A stretch of 64,000 bases of DNA from NCBI RefSeq assembly GCF_029227915.1, contig NC_079878.1, forward strand, positions 10,170,001 to 10,234,000, given 5' to 3'. The notes beneath the pieces are model-generated. The model ran no database searches. It saw only the letters and a program-made list of their open reading frames with translations, and was not told the DNA's origin. The DNA comes from Hydractinia symbiolongicarpus. Taxonomy: Eukaryota; Cnidaria; Hydrozoa; Anthoathecata; Hydractiniidae. Of the stretch, positions 1 through 11,399 are shown piece after piece (position 1 is the stretch's first letter; each line of letters opens with the position of its first letter). The position numbers were made by a program, and so were the translations under genes.

Positions 1-687
1 TTATGAATAAGACACTCACAACAACATGATTCAGTAAAACAAAAACGAATATTGTCCCATACAGTCTGTCTGAATTTTGCAAGATAACTAAATAATCATT
101 TAATGTAAGTGATGAAAACAGGTACCAAAAAGAGATTTCAGATGTAAGTCCTTCACCAACTATATAACACAGTAGTACATCTATATAAGTTCTCCACCGG
201 GATAATTTGTATTATTTAGCTGTTATACATATTTTAATGCTTATGCACTTACCTCTATCTTTTCTTTCTCCTTTAATTCATGTTTAAGTGTAATAACCTC
301 ATCCATTATTTTATTTTTTCATTTTCCTGCGATTTAAATGTACAAAAAAGGTTTCAATTGAGATGACGTCATCAAAAGTTATGTCAAATTGTGAATATAA
401 TAAAAAACAATGATTAATAGGCATGCCCCTTTTTTTGTTGTATAAACAATCTGGTTCAAACTATACACAGAGGACATTAAGTATGCTACAGAAATGTGCT
501 TAAGTGCGCAAAAAAGGTCAGTAAAGATAGGGTTATTATATGCAGAACATTACTCTGACGTTTTAAGGTATTTCAAATAACTGACTTACTTCTACCGCCT
601 TTTTTCTCGTGTCAGCACATCCTCAATCTCATGGAATTTAAAACAACAAAAGCATTTATCAATAAAAGTTAATAAATTTACATTTAC
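1..687. other. No recognisable gene, AT-rich
   Basis: No reading frame with recognisable homology, no RNA gene and no clear repeat is visible in this stretch. Base composition is the same AT-rich background as the other non-genic parts of the window. Confidence 0.5.
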
Positions 688-1080
688 TTGGAAAATTTTC
701 TAGCCCGTACAAATAACAATGACATACTATGGAAAACTCTAAATATAAATATATATATTTTTTATATACTATTTGAAAAGGTACATACTACTACATACTC
801 TAAAAATTTAAATTGTTTAAAGTTTTTTTTCTATGGACATACAAATCAAAACTTAGGGTGTTTGATCAAACTTTTACGGCATCAGCAATGTACAATAAAG
901 AAGCTTTAGTATAAGAATTTTCGTTATCATACTATATACAACACTCGGTGAGAAAGTTCAAATTGATTTCTGACCTTTACAGCGTTCAGTCGAGCAATTT
1001 TGTTGTCGATGAATATATTTTTCATTGACAACAGCTAGATGCAGCATGATATGGTAATTACACAGAAATTATACAAATAA
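688..1080 (+). repeat. Outlying copy of the 2.1-3.1 kb repeat unit
   Basis: This segment repeats the last unit and tail of the tandem array at 2.6-3.16 kb. Shared landmarks are CGGCATCAGCAATGTACAAT near 878, GTTGTCGATGAATAT near 1003 and AGATGCAGCAT near 1035, in the same order as at 2955, 3084 and 3116. It has diverged by substitutions and small indels. A further shared landmark, GCATTCTAAAATAAGA, lies at about 1126 and again near 3590, so the duplication probably covers more than the marked span. Confidence 0.7.
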
Positions 1081-2085
1081 AATTTTTACTTTTGTTAATT
1101 ACAAAATTACTGTACCCAATCAGTCGCATTCTAAAATAAGAGAAGGAGAAAAAAAATTTTATCGAGAGACTGAAATCTCTTTTTCCGAAACAGATTTATA
1201 CAATGCTATGCAAAATGTGAAACTTATCGCCACATTTTTAATATTATTCAAGGAAAGAAATAACTTAAAAAGTGTATTTTTCAAGAACATGAAGTGCATT
1301 ACTTCTTGGCATTAATACATGCATTATTTAAAACGCACTTACTCTCCGAACCTTCAAAACCAGAAATCCTTTTTGTTTATTTCGCCAATGAACAACACTA
1401 TTTTGTTGTTGAGTTTCCTATAAATAAGATATAAGAAAATATTTTGCATTACTGAATTTTGCTAGATGCAAAAAAATTAAAAAAAAAGAGATTCGACATT
1501 GTTTTAACTTTGACAGCTAGTCAAAAAACAACTTTTAGTTTTCTGCTTATAAACACTACCTTTACCCTGGACTGTTGATAGATGTTTTAAGGTCAAAAAA
1601 TGTTTTATATCAAATGAATCATACATATGTTCCTAAAGTCTTTCCAAGAAATCTTTTCACTGTGTAAACTTAATAAAATTCACCAATTTATGAGAAAAAA
1701 TATTGACATTGTTAGCAGATTGCCTTTGTTGTTATTGGTGGCAGCAATTACATGGCGTAGAGTGCAATTCACCACTAATTTTAATGAGTTTTTTTTAATT
1801 CTGTAGAATAAGAAAAATTTACACCTACATAAATTACTAGTCAAAAACTAAGAGTAACAAATTGCCACCTATACTATGCAATACGAACTATTTAACTTTT
1901 TTTCCATAACATTTTATGTGTTCGTAGTCACACATTGGAAAATTTGGTAACTTTACCGAACTATTATATAGCTCTAATTTTTTTCTTTGGATTTTACGTT
2001 GTAGTGTTACCAAAAAATGGGTGAAGTCTTGTAAAACATAAAATGTTTTCATACGCTTTAGGGGATTTAAAATTAGTGTGATTAA
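1081..2085. other. No recognisable gene
   Basis: AT-rich sequence between two copies of the same repeat family. I see no coding sequence or structured RNA here. Part of it may be a diverged interior of the duplicated segment. Confidence 0.4.
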
Positions 2086-2089
2086 GCTA

Positions 2090-3165
2090 ATTTTTACTAC
2101 TACATACCGTTAAAATTCGTATGTACAATAAAAAAAAGTTCAGGATAAAACTTTTGGTTATCATCCTATATACCGTAAAAGTTTGAACAAACACCAATGC
2201 TTAAAGTTTTTTTCCCACGGACATACATTTAAAAGCTTAGGGTGTTCATCAAACTTTCACGGCATCAACAATGTACAATAAAAAAGAAGACCGTTTGTTA
2301 TCATACTACATACCGTAAAAGTTCGAACAAACACCAATGCTTAAAGTTTTTTTCCCACGGACATACATTTAAAAGCTTAGGGTGTTCATCAAACTTTTAC
2401 GGCATCAACAATGTACAATAAAAAAGAAGACCTTTTGTTATCATACTACATACCGTAAAAGTTCGAACAAACACCAATGTTTAAAGTTTTTGTACCAATG
2501 ACAAACAAATAAAAACTTAGGGTGTTTGCTCAAACTTTTACGGCATCAACAATGTACAATTAAAAAAGAAGACCTTTTGTTATCATACACATACCGCAAA
2601 AACTCGAATGTATAATAAGAAAAATTCCAGTATAAGAATTTTGGTTATCATACTATATACAGTAAAAATTCGAACAAACACCAATGTTTAAAGTTTTTGT
2701 ACCAATGACAAACAAATAAAAACTTAGGGTGTTTGCTCAAACTTTTACGGCATCAACAATGTACAATTAAAAAAGAAGACCTTTTGTTATCATACACATA
2801 CCGCAAAAACTCGAATGTATAATAAGAAAAATTCCAGTATAAGAATTTTGGTTATCATACTATATACAGTAAAAATTCGAACAAACACCAATGTTTAAAG
2901 TTGTTGTCCCAATGACAAACAAATAAAAACTTAGGGTGTTCGATCAAACTTTTACGGCATCAACAATGTACAATAAAAAAGCTCTAGTATTAGACTTTTG
3001 GTTACATACTATATACCGTAAACACTCAGTGAGAAAGTTAAACTTAATGTCCTACCTTCACAGCGTTCACTTGAGTATTTTTGTTGTCGATGAATATTTT
3101 TTCATTGGCAATGGCTAGATGCAGCATAATATGGTAATTACACAAATATTATACAGATCTCAAGT
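2090..3165 (+). repeat. Tandem repeat array with 140-bp and 207-bp units
   Basis: The landmark CGGCATCAACAATGTACAAT begins at 2260, 2400, 2541, 2748 and 2955. The spacing is therefore about 140, 141, 207 and 207 bases. The shorter unit contains a block with AAAGCTTAGGGTGTTCATC. The longer unit adds about 67 bases containing AATTCCAGTATAAGAATTTTGG. The two 207-bp units are nearly identical, so the array grew recently by unequal exchange or slippage. The array has no coding capacity that I can recognise. Confidence 0.85.
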
Positions 3166-3179
3166 CTAAGCTAATTTTT

Positions 3180-3610
3180 AGCCATATTCGTATAATTGAT
3201 GACATCTTTAGCAATAATGCTAACATTGACTAAGTTGTTATTGGAGACCTTGTCAGCACTGGCCCTAAGTTTTAATCAACAACTTTAGAAATTACAGTGT
3301 TTGGTTGCTGCTTTATATTTCCATAAGGGGTGCAATTTCAGAAATTGTGCTCTCAATAAGCGAAACAAACTATGTAATAAGTTGAACCCTAATAGGTGTC
3401 GTTTTAAAAGTAACACTAAGTCATAACATTACTGCAGAAATTTGGTCCCTGTCTCATTTGGATTTCATGTTTTTTAAATTTCTCTCAATAAGGGGAATGA
3501 TGAATAATTTTAGCAAATTTTTGGTAGATATCCAAAGTTTGATTGCTTACTTGTTGTTGATTACAATATTCTTGTACCCATTCAGGCGCATTCTAAAATA
3601 AGAACAACAC
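3180..3610 (+). repeat. Dispersed repeat, copy 1 (partner at 24.4-24.76 kb)
   Basis: The segment shares an ordered series of blocks with 24395-24755: GATGACATC followed by AGCAATAATGCTAACAT, then AATCAACAACTTTAGA, AATAGGTGTCGTTTTAAAAG, and GCAGAAATTTGGTCCCTGTC. Both copies are in the same orientation and non-coding. This is consistent with an old non-autonomous transposon or its terminal part. Confidence 0.75.
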
Positions 3611-4275
3611 CTGTATTTCTTAGAATAAGTGGTTAGATGTTACATATGTGAAGGTGTATCTGATACATGTGACTTTACATTACATGGTACTTACCGCTAT
3701 CCATAATAGAATGTCATCTGAACAAATTAAGCCTATATTAGACCAAAATCAAAACTTATATCAACAAAAAGCCACATAATTGTGAGATATTCAATATGTT
3801 AAAACAATGCGTATACGTACGGAACAATGTAGGGTTCAGTTGTTGGACATGGACCTTCATAAACCCTAAATATAAAATATAACATGATATATGCTTTACC
3901 CTTTCGATACAGTAAACTTCCATGCTTCTCATGGAAGTATGATAAATTCTACAGTGCTATCCCAAATAACTTCACGTCTTAGGTCTTAGGTATTGCTTGT
4001 CATAATATTGCCAACGTACTTACTCAGGTACACGACAAGTCTTTGCCCTTTTTGCTGACCGAGCCTTGTAGCTGGTTAGTAAAAAATCTCACAATTATAA
4101 ATCGCTGGGTTCCTTATCATTATTTTATATAGACGTATTAGCAGTTGCCTAGGTTTTTAGCAAATATACATATATTTATAATAGTCGTTAGCCTGTGGCA
4201 AATTTAATGCCATACGTACTTCCAGAATCGCACTCTATAAGGTAGAGGTGGATAATATTGTGATTATAGGAGCAA
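3611..4275. other. No recognisable gene
   Basis: I see nothing coding here. The sequence leads up to the left inverted repeat of the transposon that starts near 4276. Confidence 0.4.
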
Positions 4276-4316
4276 ATATCGTCGCTTTGAAACAAAAAGG
4301 CCTTAAGTGCATTTTT
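4276..4316 (+). repeat. Left terminal inverted repeat of the 6.3-kb transposon
   Basis: Begins ATATCGTCGCTTT and contains GCCTTAAGTGCATTTTT. It matches the inverted sequence ending near 10622 with four mismatches over 41 bases. Confidence 0.8.
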
Positions 4317-4725
4317 CTTATTTTGAGGAAAAGCAAAAACAAAAATTGACTTGGAGTTATTTCTTGAGCTATTAGCCAAAAAATGAAAATTCTTGGTAAT
4401 AAAAGAGGTAATTTAGGATACTTTAAATATGTCTTACACTTTTTTTGATATCGACATTTTCTGTGCCAATTTTGAAAGAAAAGTGACTTAAGGCTTTTTA
4501 ACGTTAACCTTTTTGCATTTCTCTTATTTTGAGAAGAAGAAGAAGAAAAATTGGCTTCACAATATTTTTTGACCTATTAGCCATAGAATGAAAATTTTTG
4601 GTAATAAAAGAGGTAATTTGGAATACTTTAAATATGTCTTACACTTTTTTGGATTTGGACAGTTTTGGAGCCAATTTTGAAAGAAAAGTGACTTAAGGCT
4701 TTTTAACGTTAACTTTTTAAAAAAT
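4300..4725 (+). repeat. Tandem duplication, about 205 bp, in the transposon's left end
   Basis: Two consecutive copies share TCTTATTTTGAG, then GAAAATT.TTGGTAATAAAAG, then AAATATGTCTTACACTTTTT, and end with GTGACTTAAGGCTTTTTAAC. Landmarks are spaced 204-206 bases apart. The end motif CTTAAGGCTTTTTA recurs many times at the other end of the element (10.27-10.62 kb), which marks it as a subterminal repeat. Confidence 0.8.
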
Positions 4726-5019
4726 AACATCAAGGGGTAATGAAAAATAAACATGAATGTTAAAATCATTGGGAAAAAAAAAGTATTTGCTTTAAGAAAT
4801 GTTCATTTTATTGGACTTTGGCCTGGGTGTCAGTAACTAGTTTTATAAAAAATTGTTAAAGATCTTGGTATTAATGAGGGCACGTAAAATTTATGTTACA
4901 GACGGAATCATAGAAAATGTACCTCAGGGCAAACTTTAACTTTATAAGTAATATTTTTTGATTTTATTATCAGAATTCAAATAAATAAGACTAGAGTAAT
5001 CTAACACCACCCTCAGGGA

Positions 5020-6040
5020 TGAAAAGTCAAGGAATTATAAAACGTGGTTTAAAGTTTGTAAGTTGAAGTTAGAAGAAGTTAACTGCAGTTTGGTTTTTGA
5101 ATTTTTTGGTTACACAGTACAATCTTGTAAACGATATTCAGTTAAGAGAAGAGAAAAGGTCATGCAAATAGAAGTTTAGTAGAACCTTTTGCAGAACATT
5201 ACTAGTATACACAGTCTATCTATTTACTAAATATATCGTTAAATAAATTAGAAATATTCAATTGGAACAGAAAATACAAATAAATTTAAATATATTCACC
5301 ACGTGATGTCATGGATAGGGGGAGGGAGGTATCATTTGATACTGCCACCCTAATTTCACTGCCACGTGGTGAAACCCCACGTTTCTTTCCTTAGAATTTT
5401 TGTTTAATCAAACACTGTTTAAGATTTGTGAAAACCTTTGTATGCATGTTTAGTTAAAAATAGAAGTAGTTGATTGCAGTTTTTTTTACATTATTTTAGG
5501 CTACTATACAATGCACATAGCAACAGATATCTTAGAAGATATTGAGCCAAGAATAGAGAAGTTTATTTAAAAATAAATTTCATTTGTAAATATATTATTA
5601 AATCTAGAAATAAATTAGATTGAATGGAACAAAAAATAAAAAATAAAATATTCTCAGAACACGATGTTGTAGATGGAGAAAGGGCGGTAATCATTTGATA
5701 CTGATACCCTCATTCCACTGCCACGTTGTGATACAATCTCTGACTCCAAGTCCCACCCCTTAGAAATTTTTGTTTAATCAAACATTGTTCAAGGTTGTTC
5801 AAGAATCTTTGTATGCATGTAAAGTTAAAAATAGAAGTTTTTGCATTATTTTGTAGGTTATTTACTTTATAAATGAGACAAACATTTATGAAAATAAAAG
5901 TTTCGTAAAATAATTTTGAGAATATTGTTAGTATTGCAGTCTATCTAAATTGTTAATATATTAAATCTAGAAATAAATTAGGAAAATTTAAATGGAACAA
6001 AAAATAAAAATAAAATTGAAATATTGAAATCACTGGTAGA
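5020..6040 (+). repeat. Degenerate tandem repeats of about 360 bp, 3' of the transposase gene
   Basis: Blocks such as ATCATTTGATACTG (near 5331 and 5691), CACTGCCACGT, AATTTTTGTTTAATCAAACA (near 5395 and 5764) and CTTTGTATGCATGT recur with a period of about 360 bases. A third, partial copy runs up to the stop codon of the gene at 6050. The repeats are non-coding and lie within the 3' flank of the transposon gene. Confidence 0.7.
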
Positions 6041-6049
6041 GTGTAACAA

Positions 6050-8091
6050 TCATTTTGTAACTGGTAGGTTATCAAAAAAGGAATGGTGTCGTTCTGGAAT
6101 CAACCCTTTAGAACAAAGTTTCTTTAAATCTTCTTTTTTTTGTGATGAAATACCACAAGGAAATGGATATTTTTCCATATGCTTTTTCCTCTGAACCAAT
6201 TCTTTCTTTCTTATTTCTCTTTTTGGAGCAGAAAATGTAGCTTTGCGATACCCCTCATCATAGCTGTATTTAAAAAAGATTTGCTCAGGATTGTTGTACT
6301 CAAATTTTAATTCAACGATCTCTGACCAGTAGACTTTGTTTACTTTCCTATTTGACATACCTATTGTTTCATTTAAAGCCTTTTGTTGCTCCTTCTCTTT
6401 GGCAGTCATCTCCTCCTCTGTCTTATCAAGCATCACTGAATTGAATTCAGGAAAGGCAGATACATTTTTGTAATCAATAATATCTCTGTGGTTTAGAACT
6501 TCCAGAAAACATCGATTCTTTTTGAAAGCACATTTGATAATAGTTTCCCATTCAGCAGATGTGTAAATGGTTTTATTCCTAACCATTTGTTCAATCATGG
6601 AATGTGCATTGTCATTCTCACTATGTGAATGACCTGACACAAGATAGATTAAAGTAATGGAATTGATCCCACACGTGTACATTATATCAGATAGCATGAT
6701 AAATATCATGCGATTGTTGTTTTGTCCTCCACATCTATCGCAAAATAAGAAAAAGTCACGAATTCCATCTTCGGATCTTTTTTGGATGAACTTCTTCAAA
6801 CAAGTTGCAACTTCAACTGACCCCTTTCGACACTGTGATTCATTCCAAAAATAACAGTAAGTATCCATGTTATCTAGCTCAGTGATGGTAAAATTGTGGT
6901 TGGTTAATCTACGTGAATAGTAAAAGGAACTTGTTTGTCCGAAGGGACATAGCAAGACCTTTTGAAGATCAAAGGCTGCAGCAAGAACATCAGTATTTTC
7001 ACTGGCCATTTTTTTACAGGTTTCTTTAATCTCTCGAACACGATCTTTATCATGAAGATGGTTCTTTTGAGACTGTTCAACTTCTTTATCAATTTGTGTC
7101 TTGTCAAGATTGTTGTATGCCTCACATGTGTCGCATTTATCTTTTTTTGGCTGTTGAAACTTCAAATTAAATTTTTCCTTGAAGACACGATAATAAAACG
7201 CATAGTTTTCTAAGGTGTACCCCTTTTTGCTGCACCACTCACTGTACATCCTATACATTTCAGCTACGCTGAGTTCTTTTGGTAAATACTCATATTTGGC
7301 ATCTTTTCTCACATAATGAGACTCAACAACTTTGAAACAGCTGATGTGTTCAATTACTAGCTTCTCTCTCTCCTCCGAAGTTTTATGATTTTTGTGCCTG
7401 CCTCTGCCATCGACCAATGGAGCTCCTGTGTCTGTGACATTGTTCAAAACAGTACGAACTCTTTTCTCATTAATTCCAAGTGTGTTGAGGAACATAGTAG
7501 AGCACACTTTGACTTGTACACCATTTCTGATCAAAGTGTACAGCCTTGTGAACTCCCTATTTCTTTTCGGTTGGTAATTCTCATCTTTTGTGGACCGCTT
7601 TTTAGGAGCTTGTGTAACCAATGTCGCTAGCTGCTGAGATTGTTTACATTTGTCACCTGTGTTATAAAATTCGTGAAAGATTTTCAAACGTTCTTCATTG
7701 GTGAAGGATTTTGAACATTGGAGGCGGCACTTTTCTTGACATGGTGGTTTTATCTCCCTCTTTTTAATCTTTTTTGTTATCATTTGACCATCTTTATTAT
7801 TTTTGACTTGGTATGAAAATTCTTGTCCTGTATTTACAGCTTTCTTCCGTAAATTATTTTTCCATTCTTCTGGATTTCTTTTTCGTTTTCTAGAAGTGAG
7901 AACTGTTGGATATGAAGCTTCAGTTCCAACCTTTTGTTCTGCTAAAACTGATCTTCGTTTGACATCTTCTTTATTCCAAAGGATTGCTGCACCTTTACCC
8001 ATTTTCTCACAATTAAAGCCACTCCACTTTACTGCATTCCGTAAAACTTTTGTGATAAAAAAGCGTCCCTCCTTTTCTTTAATGGGTTCAC
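6050..8091 (-). CDS. Transposase-like protein, large C-terminal exon (DDE/RNase-H-like, tentative)
   Basis: The last exon of the transposon gene encodes about 680 residues; the longest ATG-initiated stretch is 650 residues from 8002. It starts after a clear acceptor (TTTCCTCTAG at 8092-8101). Numbered from the methionine at 8002, a KRKR basic cluster lies near residue 40, a zinc-knuckle-like KCDTCE motif near 290, FDLQKVLLCP at about 344-353 with D345, FCDRCGGQNNN around D422, and SENDNAHSMIE around D464 and E471. D345, D422 and E471 could be a DDE triad; that is inference. Proteins with the CDxCE and GGQNxN motifs are abundant, repeat-associated and mostly annotated as uncharacterised in invertebrates. 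This exon has no internal stop, but the upstream exons are damaged (separate entry), so this copy is probably not functional. I cannot name the superfamily with confidence. Confidence 0.75.
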
Positions 8092-8244
8092 CTAGAGGAA
8101 ATTAAAATTATAAATATGATAAAAATACAATCAGTTCTCATGCAATATAAGAAAAAAAAATTAGGTTAATTATTTTTCCTCCTTAATTTTGGAAAGAACA
8201 GGGAAAGGAGAAAACTCATTTATAATATCCAAACAAGATTTTAC

Positions 8245-9790
8245 CGTGTACAGTTGAGTTTGATTAGTCTGTTTGTTCAAACTTTGCTTTAAACACTTCC
8301 AAGTCATCTACATGAAGGTACACCTCTTCACCATCAATGAGCTCTCTCTTTTCAATGATCGGGATTTCTGCTTCACTATGTTCACTATCTTCAGTATCAT
8401 TATCTTCATCTTCAGCAATTGATGGAGGATCAATGCGGAGAACATGTCTTTCAAACTTTCTCTTCTTAACAGGCAAACCCAGCTTTGTGGCAAATTCTTC
8501 ATTTTCTTTTATAGCAGTCAATCTTTTTTTCTCTATATCTAGGTGCAAAAGAATAAGTTGAATTCCTGTTTTTCACACTCACTCAATATGGTCTATTTTT
8601 TTGTGTCCAAGTTTAGCAAGTCTTTTCCTGCTAAATTGTTTCCTTTAAATAATAAATAGATCAACACCTGGAATCTCTATGTTCTTTGGAGCATCCTCAT
8701 AAACACCACTCTCATCATCCATGTTCTTTGATCTTTCTGAAAAATAAATTAAACTACGTTCAGGATGAACGAATGTAGTAGTTTGCAACACTAAAGTAGA
8801 TTCAAAATTTTGACCTACAGTCTTAGCCAGGGACTTTTTATTAACTATACCAAAATTTCAGAACTTACCATCCTCCTGCCCAATAAATTTTTCTTCACTA
8901 CCTAAAAGGGAAGGAATATCACTGCTTAAAATATTTTATTGCTTTAATCAATTCTTTTTGTATGTTATTTGGAAGTTTGTGATTTTTCATGAAAACAAAA
9001 TCCTAAAAAGCCACTTTTAAAGCTAAAAAATAAAAGGTAAAGATTAATAATTCAGACCCAGACAAAAATAAAACCACATTCCCTGCTGTATTACCTAGTA
9101 CTAATTTACTGACATCAAAGAGGTCTTCCGGTACTTCAAACGATGGTGATTCTATAAAAAATATTAAAAAATAAAGCAAGATGTTAAAATAAGGAAACTC
9201 TAAAAATAGGCAATAATAAAGAGAAAACTTAAAAATAAAAATCTTTACCTAGATATATATACTTTGTATGATTACGAGGCAAATAAATAAAACAGTCAAA
9301 TAAGGTATTTTAATTTTGTTACCAGGTTTGGAGTCCAAAATGCCTGCTTGTTTCAGAGTTGAATTTAGGGTCTCATTTCCTAGGTTGAAATCTTTAAACA
9401 CTGGGTAAAGATTTTCTGGATTATCTATAAAAACATAAGAATCAGACGGTATTACAAAAGGTACTAAATGCTGTAAGTTTTCTAACCTTAAAATTAGAAA
9501 AAATTAAATGAAGCAGAAGTGTACCTGATTTTTTAGTCAAAATTTGAATAGGTCTGTCATCGCTTTCCTTGTAAAGGTTTTCCGTTTCCCATGAAGAAAT
9601 TTCTTGGTCAACATCCCACTTTACAAGCCACCTACTTCCTGATTTCCCAGTGATTGACCCAAATACCCTTGCAATCCAACCAAGCCTTCCCAAAGTAAGA
9701 ATATGACCACCGATCCTCTACTTTTATCTGTTTTCTGTCAAAACGCCATGCTTCTGTCGATACTCTTGAAGCTATTTTTATTCTATTCAT
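8245..9790 (-). pseudogene. Upstream exons 1-6 of the transposase-like gene, with frameshift and nonsense
   Basis: Six exons precede the large one: 9525-9790, 9323-9424, 9095-9151, 8869-8901, 8668-8736 and 8245-8538. Every junction has GT..AG ends and every intron falls after the first base of a codon. The middle five exons are multiples of three. The first exon begins with ATG at 9790. It encodes a stretch (GWIARVFGS.. RWLVKWDVD..SSW) that looks like a small chromo/Tudor-type barrel. Two lesions are seen. Exon 1 needs a one-base correction near 9705 to join its two frames. Exon 6 has an in-frame TAA about 11 residues before its donor. Apart from these lesions the seven exons would give about 953 residues. 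The short acidic middle exons look like a linker. Confidence 0.7.
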
Positions 9791-10264
9791 GTCTTATAAA
9801 CTTATAATCTAAACTAACAAAACTAACTATAAGACTACAGATTACTGAACTTGGTTAAAACACATCTTTACACAATTTCCGAAATATGGACATTTGATTT
9901 TGTCATGCAAAACATTCGAAATGCCATGCAAAAGCTTCTTGGTTAAAATTCGAAAAGCGAAAATGTATCTTCATAACTTTATTCTTTCCAAAAGAGCAAG
10001 GTCAGTTTAATCCTTGTAAGCAGCATAATAGGAAAGCTAAGTATAGGTAAGGAACTATAATGCAAGTATTCAATAGCAAAGAAATGTCCCAGCAGCTTGA
10101 ATGCAAAGAAATCCCAATCCAAAAAGTACAAACAAGTGTATAACAGTAACCTTATGTTGTGACAAAAAAAGTTTTTGACTTAGAAAAATCCTATTTAAGA
10201 GGATAAGTATGATAAGTAACAAATTTGGTTATAAACTCCTTACCATTACTGCAGCCCTATGTTA

Positions 10265-10622
10265 TAGGCCTCACAGGCTTTTTTAGGAATAAAAAGCCTT
10301 AAGTATGACATTGGGACTTAAGTCTTTTTAGTTTGAAAAATAATTAAAGTTAAAAAGACTTAAGTCCAGTTTTTTATCAATACTGCATTTAAGTCTTTTT
10401 AGATCTATATTACCTGTACTTAAAGCTTTTTACATCTAAGACCTTGATTGGCCTCCAAAACTTACAAATATAAAAACATGTAAATAAAACTCATTTTAAA
10501 TGAGAAATTTAGGAACTTAAGGCTTTTTAAACCTGAAGAATGATAGTACTAATATGAATCCACCATTAGTTTATTTTTCAAAAAAATGCACTTAAGGCTT
10601 TTTAATTTTAAAGCGACGATAT
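10265..10622 (+). repeat. Subterminal repeat cluster, motif ACTTAAGGCTTTTTA, and right TIR
   Basis: At least seven variants of ACTTAAGNCTTTTTA occur in both orientations within 360 bases, for example GGACTTAAGTCTTTTTAG, AAAAAGACTTAAGTCC, GAACTTAAGGCTTTTTAAA and GCACTTAAGGCTTTTTAA. The same motif occurs at the other end of the element (4.30-4.72 kb). Clusters like this often bind the transposase near transposon ends; that role is inference here. Confidence 0.75.
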
Positions 10623-10689
10623 GATGCTGTTTTTATTACAAAATTCGTGAGTTTTAAATCTGGTTACGGAAAGACAGTAAATATTATAA

Positions 10690-11285
10690 TATAGATATAT
10701 AAAATAATACTCACGCATCATTAAATATATCTTTTGCTGGTGTCATTGCATCCTTTTTGACCCTAATATGCAGCATGTAAGATGTTAACATGTGCAAATT
10801 AGCATATTTTGAAAATTAAGCCTTATTTATTTTTTTATATGCATTTATGAAGTTTGGAATATTAAAGAGTTGATTTTAGTATTATTAAATTTTTGCAGAC
10901 AAAATAAAGTACGTACGGAATAAAATTCTCCTGAGTTGGATCTCTATTAACCCTAAAATCGTAATAATGTCATGTCAAAATTACAAGAACCCTTAAAAAT
11001 TATAATAACATGTAAGAGTAATATAATAACACAATTGGCTACAGCTAATATATTTTTGATATTAGAAAATTTTTTAATTCCGTAATCAGAAAGAATAAAT
11101 GATATTAACCGGTCAAATAACATCTGCTGGTGCCCTTGCATCCTTTTTGACCCTGAGATGCAGCATGTGTAAGATGTTAACACGTTTATGAAGAGTATTA
11201 GCATATTTTAAAAATTAGAACTGATGTATTTTTTTCATATGCATTTCTGAAGTTTGGAATATCAAAGAGTTTGTACTGTCAAATG
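10690..11285 (+). repeat. Direct duplication (10.70-10.88 and 11.10-11.29 kb)
   Basis: Two direct copies of about 180 bases share GCATCCTTTTTGACCCT, ATGCAGCATG, TAAGATGTTAACA and GAAGTTTGGAATAT in order. The spacing between copies is about 400 bases. I see no coding function. Confidence 0.75.
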
Positions 11286-11399
11286 TTGTAATGCCGTAAT
11301 AAAAAAGGATAAGTTTCAAAAATCTATGTAAATTAATAAATGCATCTTCGTTTAAGTTTTGGTGTTTGTAAAAAATCTTTTTTTGTTAATGCGCATTTT

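Larger units (their letters stand above)
4276..10622 (-). mobile_element. 6.3-kb DNA transposon with TIRs and a multi-exon transposase-like gene
   Basis: The left end (4276-4316) and the reverse complement of the right end (about 10582-10622) match at about 37 of 41 positions; both begin ATATCGTCGCTTT and contain GCCTTAAGTGCATTTTT. Inside each end are further copies of the motif ACTTAAGGCTTTTTA. The only substantial gene is the minus-strand one at 6050-9790. The target duplication is ambiguous because the ends start with ATAT; ATAT on both sides would fit a 4-bp duplication. The transposase resembles proteins that are common in cnidarian and insect genomes. The superfamily is uncertain; Sola-like is one possibility because of the possible 4-bp duplication. 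The right boundary is good to one or two bases. Confidence 0.75.

Noticed and set aside
2090-3165. CRISPR-like array
   Set aside because: Units are 140-207 bp of contiguous repeat with no variable spacers, and the genome is eukaryotic.
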